From Desulfofustis sp. (GTDB lineage: Bacteria; Desulfobacterota; Desulfobulbia; Desulfobulbales; Desulfocapsaceae), in assembly GCA_022340565.1 (NCBI GenBank), contig JAJDNR010000026.1, positions 18,115 through 82,114 on the forward strand: DNA of 64,000 nucleotides, written 5' to 3'. The notes under the pieces were generated by a model. The model saw nothing but the letters and a program-made list of their open reading frames with translations. It made no database searches and was not told the DNA's origin. Position 1 is the stretch's first letter; the number at the start of each line of letters is the position of its first letter. Below, piece by piece: positions 36,568-46,131 of this stretch. A program made the translations under genes and the position numbers.

Positions 36568-38289
36568 ATGACGAGCGAACCACAGAACACTCCGGACCAA
36601 CGCCCGCTGGATTTCATCAGGCAGATCGTCAAGCAAGACCAGCGCACCGGCAAGCACCTGGTACCGATAACCCGCTTTCCCCCGGAGCCCAACGGTTTTC
36701 TGCATATCGGCCATGCCAAATCGATCTGTCTCAACTTCGGCATCAGCAATGAATTCAACGGTACCTGCCACCTGCGGTTCGACGACACCAACCCGAGCAA
36801 GGAGGAGGAGGCGTATGTAGAATCTATCAAGACCGACGTCAAGTGGCTTGGCTTCGACTGGGGCGAGCATCTTTACTTCGCCTCCGACTACTTCGATAAA
36901 CTCTACAATTTCGCCGAACAGCTCATCGACAAGGGCAAGGCCTATGTCTGTGATCTGACCCCGGACCAAATCCGCCAATATCGGGGGACCTTGACCGAAC
37001 CCGGTACGGACAGTCCGTACCGCAACCGTACGGCAGCCGAAAACCTTGAATTGTTCAGGAAGATGAAAGCGGGAGCCTTTCCCGACGGCAGCAGGGTACT
37101 GCGCGCCAAGATCGACATGAGTTCTCCGGCGATTATCATGCGCGACCCGGTAATTTACCGTATTCTGCGGTCCACCCACCACCGCACCGGCGACACCTGG
37201 TGCATCTACCCGATGTATGATTTCACCCACTGTCTGTCCGACATGCTCGAGAAGATTACCCATTCACTCTGCACCCTCGAGTTCCAGGATAACCGCATGC
37301 TCTACGACTGGGTGCTCGATACCCTGGAAACCCCCTGTCATCCGCGCCAGATCGAGTTCGCCCGGCTCAATCTGACCTACACGGTGATGTCCAAACGTAA
37401 ATTGCTTCAGCTGGTAAACGAGAAATATGTCGACGGCTGGGACGATCCGCGGATGCTGACCATATCAGGCCTGAGACGGCGGGGCTATACGCCGCGGTCG
37501 ATCAGGAATTTCTGCGCGCAGATCGGCATCGGCAAAAAAGAGAGCCTCATCGATATGGGAATCCTTGAAAACGCCGTCAGGGAGGATCTCAACGAAACCG
37601 CAGCACGGGTGATGGGGGTTCTCGACCCGCTCAAGGTGATCATCGATAACTATCCCGCTGACCGCAGTGAAACGCTGACCGCGCAGAATCATCCCCAGAA
37701 GCCGGAATTCGGCACCCGCGAACTGCTGTTCAGTCGAGAACTCTATATCGAACGAAGCGATTTCATGGAAGATCCGCCCCGCAAATTCTTCCGTCTCGGT
37801 CCCGGCAGGGAAGTACGTCTGCGCTACGGTTACTACATCACCTGCACCTCGTATGAAACCGACGACACAGGCCGGGTAACCGCCCTGCACTGCAGCTACG
37901 ATCCCGAGACCAGGGGGGGCTCCTCAGCTGACGGCAGAAAGGTGAAAGGTACGATCCACTGGGTGTCGGCCGCTCATGCGATCGACGGCGAGGTCTGCCT
38001 CTACGACCGCCTGTTCGACGTCGAGCACCCCGATGGAGACAGGGAAAACGACTTCAAAACCCACATCAATCCCGACTCGAAACAGGTTCTCACCGGCTGC
38101 AAGCTCGAACCGTCCCTTGCCCACCTCGAACCGGGCAGCCAGGTTCAGTTCGAGCGCCAGGGGTACTTCTGTCTCGATGCGACTCTCAGCACTCCGGGAA
38201 GACCCGTATTCAACCGGGTCGTGACGCTTCGGGATTCGTGGGAGAAGCAGGCCGCGCCGGTTCAGACGAAGAGTTTGAAGCAGAAATAG
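36568..38289 (+). CDS. glnS: Glutaminyl-tRNA synthetase
   Basis: The 573-residue class I enzyme charges tRNA-Gln. Motifs are [17 protein letters not shown] (HIGH), [15 protein letters not shown], and [13 protein letters not shown] (MSK-type). The C-terminal beta-barrel anticodon domains are complete. Many bacteria lack GlnRS and use GatCAB; its presence beside gltX fits known lateral spread of glnS. A tRNA-Gln(UUG) is encoded 4.7 kb away. The 3' end overlaps the convergent gene at 38262 by 28 bases. Confidence 0.96.
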   Translation: MTSEPQNTPDQRPLDFIRQIVKQDQRTGKHLVPITRFPPEPNGFLHIGHAKSICLNFGISNEFNGTCHLRFDDTNPSKEEEAYVESIKTDVKWLGFDWGEHLYFASDYFDKLYNFAEQLIDKGKAYVCDLTPDQIRQYRGTLTEPGTDSPYRNRTAAENLELFRKMKAGAFPDGSRVLRAKIDMSSPAIIMRDPVIYRILRSTHHRTGDTWCIYPMYDFTHCLSDMLEKITHSLCTLEFQDNRMLYDWVLDTLETPCHPRQIEFARLNLTYTVMSKRKLLQLVNEKYVDGWDDPRMLTISGLRRRGYTPRSIRNFCAQIGIGKKESLIDMGILENAVREDLNETAARVMGVLDPLKVIIDNYPADRSETLTAQNHPQKPEFGTRELLFSRELYIERSDFMEDPPRKFFRLGPGREVRLRYGYYITCTSYETDDTGRVTALHCSYDPETRGGSSADGRKVKGTIHWVSAAHAIDGEVCLYDRLFDVEHPDGDRENDFKTHINPDSKQVLTGCKLEPSLAHLEPGSQVQFERQGYFCLDATLSTPGRPVFNRVVTLRDSWEKQAAPVQTKSLKQK

Positions 38290-38615
38290 AGAACCAGCAG
38301 CGCCGCCACACCTGCCATGGCCGACAGGAGCCTGATGACCGTCGGCGAAAATCTCGACCGTGATACAGAGGCGCTGCTCAGGTTCAAAGCGGCCAGCCGC
38401 TCCACCTGTTCCTGAACAGTGAGCCTTACGTCTTTTTTGGCCGCCTCCGCCTCTCTATTTGTTTCACCATCGTCTCGGAAAGCGGTCCCAGCAGACGCGT
38501 CCCCATCGTCAAGCGGCGCTGTGGAGAGCACGTTGTCCGACATCCGGTGACGATCCGATCCCTTTTCAACCATTCGTGCACCAACGCCCGTTTTTTCGAT
38601 ACCTTCAGAGTTCAT
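38262..38615 (-). CDS. Small protein with C-terminal membrane helix
   Basis: I do not recognise this 117-residue protein. It has a charged, Asp/Ser-rich soluble part, a short helix ([14 protein letters not shown]) and one hydrophobic segment at the extreme C-terminus ([20 protein letters not shown]), so it looks tail-anchored. Its ATG immediately follows the stop of the transpeptidase gene (TAG-ATG), which supports real, coupled translation. The end overlaps convergent glnS by 28 bases. Confidence 0.6.
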   Translation of the reverse strand: MNSEGIEKTGVGARMVEKGSDRHRMSDNVLSTAPLDDGDASAGTAFRDDGETNREAEAAKKDVRLTVQEQVERLAALNLSSASVSRSRFSPTVIRLLSAMAGVAALLVLYFCFKLFV

Positions 38616-40142
38616 CTACTCGACAACCTCGACGCTTCCCCCCCGCCTCGGATCTCCTGCTCCGCCCTCCCCCGGAATCACCGCATGAACGCCGCCGAAA
38701 TAGACGTCTCGGCATTCCCAGCAGTTGAGTTCAACCGAACGGCGGAGTATGTCGAGCGCCGTTTTTTCAAAACCGGGCTCGACCTGCACGACGCTGCCGT
38801 CCCAATGCAGACGCGGGGCCTCCACCGCCTCCTTGAGATTTCTGTTGAAGTCGACGATCTGATTGAGAACCTGACTGATCGCCGTCCTGATGCGCTTCGA
38901 GCCGCCGCTGCCGATCACCAGCGAAACGGCGCCGTCTTTGATGAGCAGCGACGGTGACATCATCGAACCGACCCGCTGTCCGGGAGGGCTCGAGTGGAAT
39001 CCGCCGGGATGAAGATCATCTTCACCCATCATGTTGTTGAGCATGATCCCGGTTCCCGGAGCAAAATATCCAGAGCCTTCGCCGTTGGAGCAGGTCATGG
39101 AAGCGCAGTTGCCCTCTTTATCGGCGATGCTGATATGGGTGGTTCCTCTGCTGAAGATGCGCAGTTGTTGAACCGATCGATCGTGGTCACCGTCGGCCCA
39201 GAAACGCTCGAGCTGTTTCCCGCTGGTTATCCCGGACTCCCGGATTTTTTCTACCTCCTGCATCAGTGCCACGGTTCTGCACAGATGCTTGCCATCGCCC
39301 CAGCCTCCTCGATAAGGCCCCGCTTTTTCAAGCAGACCGATGGAGAGCCCGATCAAAGCACCCCCGACGGAGGGCTCGGGAGCCGTCAGCAGTTCATGCC
39401 CCCGGTAGGAGATCTTCAACGGCGACCGCTCGATCACCCGGTATGAAGCCAGATCGGTGCTGCTGAGCAGCCCGCCGGCCTCACCCATATCGCGATCTAT
39501 GGCAGCGGCGATCTCTCCGGCATAGAAGTTCGCCCCGCCGTCGGCGGCAATCTCCTCGAGGAACTCTGCGCCGAGCGGGTTTTCAAGAAGTTCTCCGCCC
39601 TTCTTGTAGACCCCGCCGGGTTCGTAGAGCGCTCGCCCCTGCTCATGAAGCGTCATGATCGGATAGAGCAGACCGAGAAAAACACCCTGCTGTTCATTGA
39701 TGAGGTGGCACCGTGCCAGTTCTTTCGCCGGGGCGATAACCTCGGCCAGGTTCATCCTGCCGAGGCGCCGCTGGGTATGGATCAGGCCTTTGAGGGTGCC
39801 GGGAACGGCAACGGAGCCGCAGCCGATATTGAAATCCTGGGTGGATCCGGAAAACTGCACCGTCACCGGGAAGAAATCTCCGACCGCAGACACATCAGCT
39901 CTGCCAAGCCCCGGCGTATCGACAAAAAAATCGAAGAACAGTTCCTGGCCGAACCGGGCGCTGTGACCAATCAGCAGTCCCCCGCCCCCGAGACTGTTCA
40001 GGGACGGCTCCACCACGGCCGATGCAAAGCCGGCAGCCACGACCGCGTCGAACGCGTTGCCCCCTTCCCTGAGAACATCCGCCGCAGTAGCGCTCACCAG
40101 ACTGTGTCCGGAGGCAACGATCGATCTGGAATATCTGCTCAT
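38616..40142 (-). CDS. Gamma-glutamyltranspeptidase family protein
   Basis: The 508-residue N-terminal-nucleophile hydrolase moves or removes gamma-glutamyl groups. The N-terminal region has LREGGNAFDAVVAA and LGGGGLLIG; the likely autocleavage Thr is in RGTTHISIADKEGN; MLNNMMGE and GSGGSKRIRTAI line the substrate site. No signal peptide is visible, so unlike classical GGT it seems cytoplasmic. It overlaps the preceding ligase gene by ATGA and is followed directly by a tail-anchored protein. Alternative roles in the family include cephalosporin acylase and capsule depolymerase. Confidence 0.88.
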   Translation of the reverse strand: MSRYSRSIVASGHSLVSATAADVLREGGNAFDAVVAAGFASAVVEPSLNSLGGGGLLIGHSARFGQELFFDFFVDTPGLGRADVSAVGDFFPVTVQFSGSTQDFNIGCGSVAVPGTLKGLIHTQRRLGRMNLAEVIAPAKELARCHLINEQQGVFLGLLYPIMTLHEQGRALYEPGGVYKKGGELLENPLGAEFLEEIAADGGANFYAGEIAAAIDRDMGEAGGLLSSTDLASYRVIERSPLKISYRGHELLTAPEPSVGGALIGLSIGLLEKAGPYRGGWGDGKHLCRTVALMQEVEKIRESGITSGKQLERFWADGDHDRSVQQLRIFSRGTTHISIADKEGNCASMTCSNGEGSGYFAPGTGIMLNNMMGEDDLHPGGFHSSPPGQRVGSMMSPSLLIKDGAVSLVIGSGGSKRIRTAISQVLNQIVDFNRNLKEAVEAPRLHWDGSVVQVEPGFEKTALDILRRSVELNCWECRDVYFGGVHAVIPGEGGAGDPRRGGSVEVVE

Positions 40143-41251
40143 TGCCAGAAGTCTTCGTGGATATCTCGCACGACTGCGGCAAAGTCGCCTGAACGCCGGT
40201 AAATGTGCCGCATCCGATCGGCTCCCGTGCCACCTGAAATAACCGTATCAAGCTGGTTCAGATACCGATCTGAACCGAGTCGGGCAGCATAAGCCTTGAG
40301 TTTTCGTTTCAGCACCATCGCCGCAAGCCGGTACTGCATCGCGTGCGCCCCGAGAATTCCCGCGGGATCAATGAATCTGCCTTCAAGGCCATGTCGAGCA
40401 GCCTGCCACTTGTTTGCCTTCAGCAGAAAGCTGCTCATCGGTCCGGCGGCTTCGCCTTCTTCCGCCAGCCAGGCAACGCAGCTCTGGATCATGGCAACGA
40501 GAGCGAGAATCTCGGTGAATCTGACCGGGAGGTCGCAGATCCGTATTTCCAGGGTCCCCAATTCCGGATTCGGCCGGGCATCAAGCCACAAATCCCTGAA
40601 CCCCTCGATAATGCCATGGCTTGCCAGTTCCTGTATCACTTCGTCAAAATGAGCCCAATCCCTGAAGTGTTCGTAGATCCCGGCCAGCGGCAGGACTTCA
40701 AACAGTTTCGTTCGATAGGACATCAGACCGGTGTCGATGGACTGATAAAACGGGGATGAACATGACAGAACGAGAAAAATCGGCAAAAATGGCTGTATCA
40801 GATTGCAGACCTTGATAGCGCTGTCGCCATCGGGCAGGCCGACATGAACGTGCAGCCCCTGTGAGATGAATCTCCGGCCGACGATCTGCAGTTCCTCCAT
40901 GATCCTTTCATATCGGTTATTCTCGGTGAGTTCCTGGTCGACACCACGGGCAAAGGGGTGCAGGCTGGCGGCGTAAAGCAGGAAATCATTCGCTTCGGCA
41001 AGTTCCTCGGCAAGCGCAATGGTCTGCAGCAAGTCATTCTCAACGTCACGGACATTGGTGCAGATCCCGGTCCGGATCTCAAGGATGGATTTGATGAATT
41101 CGAGCGACAATCGCGGTCGCAGAATGTTCGGTGCCTGCTCGAACAGCATCGGGCCAAAGGGCACCAGTCTGAATTCGGCCCTGTCGAGAATCTGAAATTC
41201 GATTTCCACTCCCAGCGTGTATGAACTGTTCGATGCGAAATCCATGACCAT
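40139..41251 (-). CDS. YbdK-type carboxylate-amine ligase (glutamate-cysteine ligase 2 family)
   Basis: The 370-residue protein has the GCS2/YbdK hallmark LGVEIEFQILD at the N-terminus, SLEFIKSILEIRTG, GLHVHVGLPD, SYRTKLFEVLPLAGI and RPNPELGTLEIRICD. These enzymes join an amino acid side-chain or gamma-carboxylate with an amine using ATP; E. coli YbdK has weak glutamate-cysteine ligase activity. It is sandwiched between an amidohydrolase and a gamma-glutamyltranspeptidase, which suggests gamma-glutamyl amide chemistry. The start at 41251 or six bases later is uncertain. Confidence 0.87.
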   Translation of the reverse strand: MVMDFASNSSYTLGVEIEFQILDRAEFRLVPFGPMLFEQAPNILRPRLSLEFIKSILEIRTGICTNVRDVENDLLQTIALAEELAEANDFLLYAASLHPFARGVDQELTENNRYERIMEELQIVGRRFISQGLHVHVGLPDGDSAIKVCNLIQPFLPIFLVLSCSSPFYQSIDTGLMSYRTKLFEVLPLAGIYEHFRDWAHFDEVIQELASHGIIEGFRDLWLDARPNPELGTLEIRICDLPVRFTEILALVAMIQSCVAWLAEEGEAAGPMSSFLLKANKWQAARHGLEGRFIDPAGILGAHAMQYRLAAMVLKRKLKAYAARLGSDRYLNQLDTVISGGTGADRMRHIYRRSGDFAAVVRDIHEDFWQ

Positions 41252-41270
41252 CTACGCTGAAACTGTGAGT

Positions 41271-42464
41271 TTACCGCCGATACGCGTCGAGCCAGTGGTA
41301 CGCTGCCATGGCCAGCCAGGATGCTCCGACTTTCAGACAGTTTTCGTCAAAATCGAAGGTGGCGCTGTGGGCAGGCCCGGCACCGCCTGGCAACATCGCC
41401 CCGAACCGGACCATGCAGCCCTCGATATACTGCTGGTAAAAGGAGAAATCTTCGCCTCCGAGGCTCGGATACCCTTGGCAAGTGACGCCGTCCTCGCCTA
41501 CCACTTGAGCTGCCGCCCGACGGGCTATGGCGGTTGCTTGCGGTCCGTTTATCACAGCCGGAAGCCCCTGGTCGAAGACGATGTCCGCGCGAAGGTCATA
41601 CATGGTTGAAATCGACTGGACCACCCGTTTCAACCCCCAGATAGTCTTCTCTCTGGTCATCTCGTCGGTTGACCTGACGGTTCCCTTCAGAACGGCCTGG
41701 GCGGCAATGATATTGTGCGCGTTGCCGGCCTGGAAACTGCCGATGGTGATCACCTCCGACTTGTTCGGATCCACTTCCCGCGAAACCAGCGTCTGGATGA
41801 TCATGACCAGGCTCGATGCCGCCACGATCGAGTCAGTCCCCTCATGCGGGCGGGCTGCGTGCCCACCACGGCCGTTCAAGGTGATGGTGAAAGGATCGGC
41901 GAAGGCGCAGATCAACCCCTCGTCGACGATGATCATGCCGGTTCTATAGTGAGTGTCGATGTGGCCGCCGAATATGGCCTGCACACCATCCAGGATTCCT
42001 TCGCGGATCAACTGCGCTGCACCGTTTCCGTGTTCTTCTGCAGGCTGGAATATCAGTCTCACGCCACCCGGCAGCGATGGTCCGTTTTTCAGCAGCGCAG
42101 CGGCTCCCAGAAGCATCGCCACGTGTCCGTCATGTCCGCAGGCATGCATGATGCCGTGCTGCTCCGACGCAAAGGGCAGGCCGGTTCCCTCGGTAATCGG
42201 CAGTGCGTCCATATCCGCCCGCAGGCCGACACAACCGCCAGTTCCGCACCCGCCTATGTGCGCGGCGATGCCGGTTCCGCCGTAGCCGCCGGTAAACTCG
42301 ATGCCGAGCGATTGCAGTTGCTCCTTGATAAACTCCGAACAGCGATGCTCGTCATAGGAGGTTTCCGGATGTTTGTGGATATGTCTGCGCACTCCCACCA
42401 TCCACTGCTCCAGTTCTTCACTGACAGGGAACAATGGCTGGTTTTGGTTTCCCGAATTACTCAA
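41271..42464 (-). CDS. M20-family amidohydrolase
   Basis: The 397-residue zinc hydrolase resembles hippurate hydrolase and N-acyl-L-amino-acid amidohydrolase. Metal and catalytic motifs are GLRADMDALPI, MHACGHDGHVAMLLGAA, IFQPAEEHGNGA and GGEDFSFYQQ; the lid domain carries GRGGHAARPHEGTD. It would cleave an amide-linked acyl or aminoacyl group. It overlaps the preceding DUF4177 gene by eight bases and precedes the YbdK-like ligase by 19, so ligase and hydrolase are in one operon. Confidence 0.9.
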   Translation of the reverse strand: MSNSGNQNQPLFPVSEELEQWMVGVRRHIHKHPETSYDEHRCSEFIKEQLQSLGIEFTGGYGGTGIAAHIGGCGTGGCVGLRADMDALPITEGTGLPFASEQHGIMHACGHDGHVAMLLGAAALLKNGPSLPGGVRLIFQPAEEHGNGAAQLIREGILDGVQAIFGGHIDTHYRTGMIIVDEGLICAFADPFTITLNGRGGHAARPHEGTDSIVAASSLVMIIQTLVSREVDPNKSEVITIGSFQAGNAHNIIAAQAVLKGTVRSTDEMTREKTIWGLKRVVQSISTMYDLRADIVFDQGLPAVINGPQATAIARRAAAQVVGEDGVTCQGYPSLGGEDFSFYQQYIEGCMVRFGAMLPGGAGPAHSATFDFDENCLKVGASWLAMAAYHWLDAYRR

Positions 42465-42966
42465 TTCTTATCGCTCCAATTCTCTTCTCAGCGGAATCTT
42501 CGTCTTCCTCCGGGAAATCTCTGTCTTCAGCGACGATCTGATCTTCATGCGGTTCATGCTCCCACCGTCCATCCGCATCGTGATTTTCATCCTGGTATTC
42601 TTCGTATTCTTCTATTTCAGGTTCTTGATGGGTGTCCTCTTCCTGGAACTGATCGTCCCGCTGGTATGCTGCAGGTTCCAGCGGTTCTTCCCAGGTATCT
42701 GGTTTTTCCATCTCCTCTTCATCCGGGTGGGTTTGGTCTTGCTCATCTCCGGGCAACTCACCATAGGTTGCGGGCACCTGCCCCAACGGCTGTCTGAAAA
42801 AGCAGATGATGCCGTTTTGCACCTCGATTACCGAAACCAGTTCCCATCCCGATTGTCCGAACCGATTGAGCTGTTCCTCTATTTCCGCCTCGTCGAGAAA
42901 CGGTCCACCGAGCAACCCCTCTTTTTTCAAGGCAAAATGAACGGATTTATAGCCCCATCTCATCAC
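42457..42966 (-). CDS. DUF4177-like protein with long acidic tail
   Basis: The 169-residue protein has a small N-terminal domain (residues 1-60) with YKSVHFALKKEGLLGGPFLDEAEIEEQLNRFG beginning it and GWELVSVIEV, which fits DUF4177. Residues about 65-165 are disordered and very acidic, rich in Glu, Asp, Gln and His. Function is unknown. It is coupled to the amidohydrolase by an eight-base overlap and follows the MORN gene by 53 bases. Confidence 0.75.
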   Translation of the reverse strand: MMRWGYKSVHFALKKEGLLGGPFLDEAEIEEQLNRFGQSGWELVSVIEVQNGIICFFRQPLGQVPATYGELPGDEQDQTHPDEEEMEKPDTWEEPLEPAAYQRDDQFQEEDTHQEPEIEEYEEYQDENHDADGRWEHEPHEDQIVAEDRDFPEEDEDSAEKRIGAIRIE

Positions 42967-43019
42967 TCACTCCATCTCCCTCACGAGCCGCCGGTTTTGT
43001 CCTGATTGTTCTATATACC

Positions 43020-44885
43020 CTACTGTTTTTTGAACATGTCATTGACAAAAGTCCCCTCGTAACGAGTACCGTCGGCCAGTTTCAAAACACCGTAGCCATT
43101 TCTCCTGCCTTCGGTAAACTCTCCGACATAGGTGGAACCGTCACTGGCTGTGAGTGTCCCCTTGCCATCGGGTAAATCGTTCTTGAACATGCCTTCATAG
43201 ACCGAACCGTCCGTATAATTCATTTTGCCCTTGCCATGGAAACTGCCGTACCTGAAATGGCCTTTGTAACGACTGCCGTCGGCGAACTGATATTCTCCGA
43301 CCCCGTCGAACAGGTCGTTCTTGAACTCACCGACGTAGGCAGTTCCGTCAGGGTAGACGAATCTCCCGTCGCCGTCCCGTTTGCCCATCAGATACCAGCC
43401 GGTATATTGCCGGCCGTCTGCAAAGGTGTAGGTCCCCTTGCCGTTGAACGAACCGAGCTCGAATTCTCCCTCGTAGACGTCACCGTTGGCAAATTCGAGG
43501 GTTCCCTTGCCGTGCTTCAAGCCGTCTTTGACCTGTCCCGTATACCTGCTCTTGTCGGGAAAGACAAAAACGATTTCGCCGTTCATGGGCTGATCCCCTT
43601 TCTTGCCCTGCCAGATGACGCCGTCCGCATACACCAGACTGGCACCCTGCGGGGTATCACCATGTCCGCTTTTACCGGTCTGGACGCTTGCAGACGGTAA
43701 CTCTGCAGACGACACCGCTCTTTCCGGTTCGGCAGTTTCGGGACTCCGGTCTTGTGCAGGTCCCCCGAGGCTCGATTCAACGATCGGTGCAGCCTCTGCG
43801 GTTCCGGCTGCGGCCGCCACGCCCACCGGCTCGGGTGCCTGAGGTGCAGCCGGAGTCGTTGTTCCGATAGCTGCTTCGTCGACCGGAACAACCGGAGAGC
43901 CGTCCGCGAACTCACCTTTGAACACCCGCCCGTCGCTGTACTCCATCTTACCTTTACCGTGAAGCTTGCCGTCCTGGAAGTCTCCGGTATATACAGAGCC
44001 GTCGGAGTAGTGATAGATGCCCTTGCCGTGCATCTGCCCGGCCCGGAAATCTCCTTCGTAGCGGCTTCCGTCTTCAAATACCATGGTACCTTTCCCCTCG
44101 GCAAGGCCCCCCGCAAACCCGCCGGTGTATACCGAGCCGTTGGCATACCGCATCTCGCCGTGGCCGTTGAACAGGTCGTTCTTGAATTCACCGGTGTAGG
44201 TGTTTCCGTCGCTGTAGCTCAGCGTACCCAGGCCCGAGAACTGATCGGATTGGAATTCACCTTCGTATATGTCGCCGTTCGGCAATTCCCATTTCCCGAA
44301 CCCCTCTTTGATATCGTCCTTCAACTCGCCGCGGTATATCGATCCATCAGGGTACGACCGTACACCGGTACCGTGGGGTCTGCCATTGCTGAACATCCCC
44401 TCGTACCAGCTGCCGTCCGCATAGAGCAGGCGGCCGCTGCCGTCGATCATATTATTGCGGAATTCGCCCTTGTATTCCCGGCCGTCGGGGAAAAACAGTA
44501 CACCTTTACCATGGAAACGGCCGAGCCTGAACTCTCCCCGATACCTCGTCCCGTCAGCGCCTACCAGGTAGCCTTGCCCTTCGATAACGCCATCTCTGAA
44601 TTCCCCCTCGTAGCGGCGGCCGTCGCTGCCGGTGAGGGTGCCCCTCCCGGAGATCTTTCCCCGCTGGAAGGTACCGCTGTAAACCGTGCCGTCCGGATAG
44701 GTCAGTGTTCCCGTTCCATTGGCCGTACCGTCCATAAAGCTGCCGCTGTATCTTTTCCCGTCATCCGACACATAGGTCCCGACGCCCTGCACGCAATCGC
44801 CTTCCACACACCCGGACCAGGCAGCAGCGGGTAATATTAGACTTGCCATCAGAATCAGACCGCCGGTTCTCATCTTCCTACTCAT
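43020..44885 (-). CDS. Exported protein with about 22 MORN repeats
   Basis: The 621-residue protein has a signal peptide (MSRKMRTGGLILMASLILP, then a cleavage region near AAAWSG). It then has about 13 MORN repeats of 23 residues (pattern YxDGxxYxGxFxxGxxxGxG), an Ala/Pro/Glu linker of about 75 residues, and about nine more repeats to the end. MORN repeats form elongated beta-hairpin rods. A Cys pair, GCVEGDCVQG, lies just after the signal. Location should be periplasmic or on the cell surface. Function is unknown. It is the first gene of the run that includes DUF4177, amidohydrolase, ligase and transpeptidase. Confidence 0.88.
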   Translation of the reverse strand: MSRKMRTGGLILMASLILPAAAWSGCVEGDCVQGVGTYVSDDGKRYSGSFMDGTANGTGTLTYPDGTVYSGTFQRGKISGRGTLTGSDGRRYEGEFRDGVIEGQGYLVGADGTRYRGEFRLGRFHGKGVLFFPDGREYKGEFRNNMIDGSGRLLYADGSWYEGMFSNGRPHGTGVRSYPDGSIYRGELKDDIKEGFGKWELPNGDIYEGEFQSDQFSGLGTLSYSDGNTYTGEFKNDLFNGHGEMRYANGSVYTGGFAGGLAEGKGTMVFEDGSRYEGDFRAGQMHGKGIYHYSDGSVYTGDFQDGKLHGKGKMEYSDGRVFKGEFADGSPVVPVDEAAIGTTTPAAPQAPEPVGVAAAAGTAEAAPIVESSLGGPAQDRSPETAEPERAVSSAELPSASVQTGKSGHGDTPQGASLVYADGVIWQGKKGDQPMNGEIVFVFPDKSRYTGQVKDGLKHGKGTLEFANGDVYEGEFELGSFNGKGTYTFADGRQYTGWYLMGKRDGDGRFVYPDGTAYVGEFKNDLFDGVGEYQFADGSRYKGHFRYGSFHGKGKMNYTDGSVYEGMFKNDLPDGKGTLTASDGSTYVGEFTEGRRNGYGVLKLADGTRYEGTFVNDMFKKQ

Positions 44886-44938
44886 AGACTCACCACGCCG
44901 TTTCGATTAATCTCGCCAATGAATTTCGTACCTGTTCG

Positions 44939-44968
44939 ATTGTACCAGATGTACTGGCGTTTTATCAG
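44939..44968 (-). promoter_or_regulatory. Putative promoter of the MORN gene
   Basis: On the minus strand CTGATA (44968-44963) and TACAAT (44944-44939) are 18 bases apart, 54 bases before the start codon. No terminator is seen between the MORN gene and the next five genes, so this may drive all six. Confidence 0.45.
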
Positions 44969-45130
44969 CCTGCCGATCGATCAACCTGACCCCTCGGTGT
45001 CGATGCCGTCACCGCATACCCTGTCAGTCTTACCCGAGAACCTTCGCAGACGGCCTTGAAGAAGCATCCGCCCATCCCCGCGCATGAATGTCACGTGTCC
45101 GCCTGCTTCCAGCGGTACGGGCAGATCATG

Positions 45131-46096
45131 TCAATCGCCTTTGAGCGGCCTGGGTGTTGCAAGCAAACCGGTAACACGGACTAATACATAAATCACCAGA
45201 AGGGAAAATACCAGTCTTCCCCACAGAATACCTCCGAGTTTCGCCCCCAGCGCCATCATTATCATGGTGTCTTCTATAAGCCCGTGGCTCAGAGACATCA
45301 GCGCCAGCGAGTTGAAAATCTCCCGAGAATCCATGGATCCTTCTGTGGTTTCCCTTATAATCAGCGCTCCGCCGTAGACGATGCCGAGGAGCATACCGAC
45401 CACCGTCACCGGAGCGGCGCGATGGCTCATACCCAGCCACGGCAACACCGGTTTGAGCAGATTCTCGCACAGCCTGATGACACCGAGTGCCCTGAGCACG
45501 CGCATCGCCAGCAGGACAGCAAAAATAACCAGACATACCATAAAGATATTGAAGCACTGGTTCAACGCCCACTGCGCGAGGGACTGGTGTTCGGGAGTCT
45601 GCCTGAATATGGTCGCTGCAGGATACTGCCAGATTGAAAAACGATTGCAGATAGCATGGAGTAACATACCATAACCGAGCGCTCCGAACACCCGGATCGC
45701 AGCCATCGGCAAAAAACCTGCGCCGGCTTTTCGGGTGATGGACTGTTCAATCGGCAGCGAATGCGCGATCAATATGAGCGAACAGAGTACCGTCAGGTCC
45801 GCCGCGGTGAGGGTGAGCGAGGGTACCAGCGCAGCCAGTACGCCGATGCCGCCGTACGGTGTCGTCAGCAGAGCGGTGGCCCAGACCAGTCCGAGTTCCC
45901 CGGGCAGTCCAACCAGTTTCATGACCGGTTCGAGGATGATGCCGATATAGTGTATACAGCCGAGTTCTTCGAGGATTTTGGTGAAGATGATTGCCGGCAC
46001 GGCCACCTTGAGCAATCCAAAACTGATGCTCGCGCTCTCTTTCAAATGATTCCCTAAGAAAAGCGCGGCCCTCACCGCCTGGGACTGAAGGTTCAT
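45131..46096 (-). CDS. Membrane protein with two Gate (nucleoside-recognition) domains
   Basis: The 321-residue integral membrane protein has two related halves, each with a Gate-type segment: GLLKVAVPAIIFTKILEEL and TTPYGGIGVLAAL in the first, GMLLGIVYGGALIIRETTEG in the second. It resembles fused SpmA/SpmB-like or YjiH-like proteins of unknown transport role. The ATG at 46096 is chosen because the hydrophobic family region begins there; the upstream extension overlaps sixA and is Arg-rich. It is 35 bases after sixA and probably in the same operon. Confidence 0.75.
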   Translation of the reverse strand: MNLQSQAVRAALFLGNHLKESASISFGLLKVAVPAIIFTKILEELGCIHYIGIILEPVMKLVGLPGELGLVWATALLTTPYGGIGVLAALVPSLTLTAADLTVLCSLILIAHSLPIEQSITRKAGAGFLPMAAIRVFGALGYGMLLHAICNRFSIWQYPAATIFRQTPEHQSLAQWALNQCFNIFMVCLVIFAVLLAMRVLRALGVIRLCENLLKPVLPWLGMSHRAAPVTVVGMLLGIVYGGALIIRETTEGSMDSREIFNSLALMSLSHGLIEDTMIMMALGAKLGGILWGRLVFSLLVIYVLVRVTGLLATPRPLKGD

Positions 46097-46131
46097 ATGG
46101 GAGGGAGACAAGCAGCGAGGTTCACTGGATC

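Noticed and set aside
43752-44834. Plus-strand open frame and DNA-level repeats over the MORN gene, considered as a CRISPR-like or repeat array
   Set aside because: The periodicity is 69 bases, with degenerate repeats that encode MORN units. There are no constant repeats with unique spacers.
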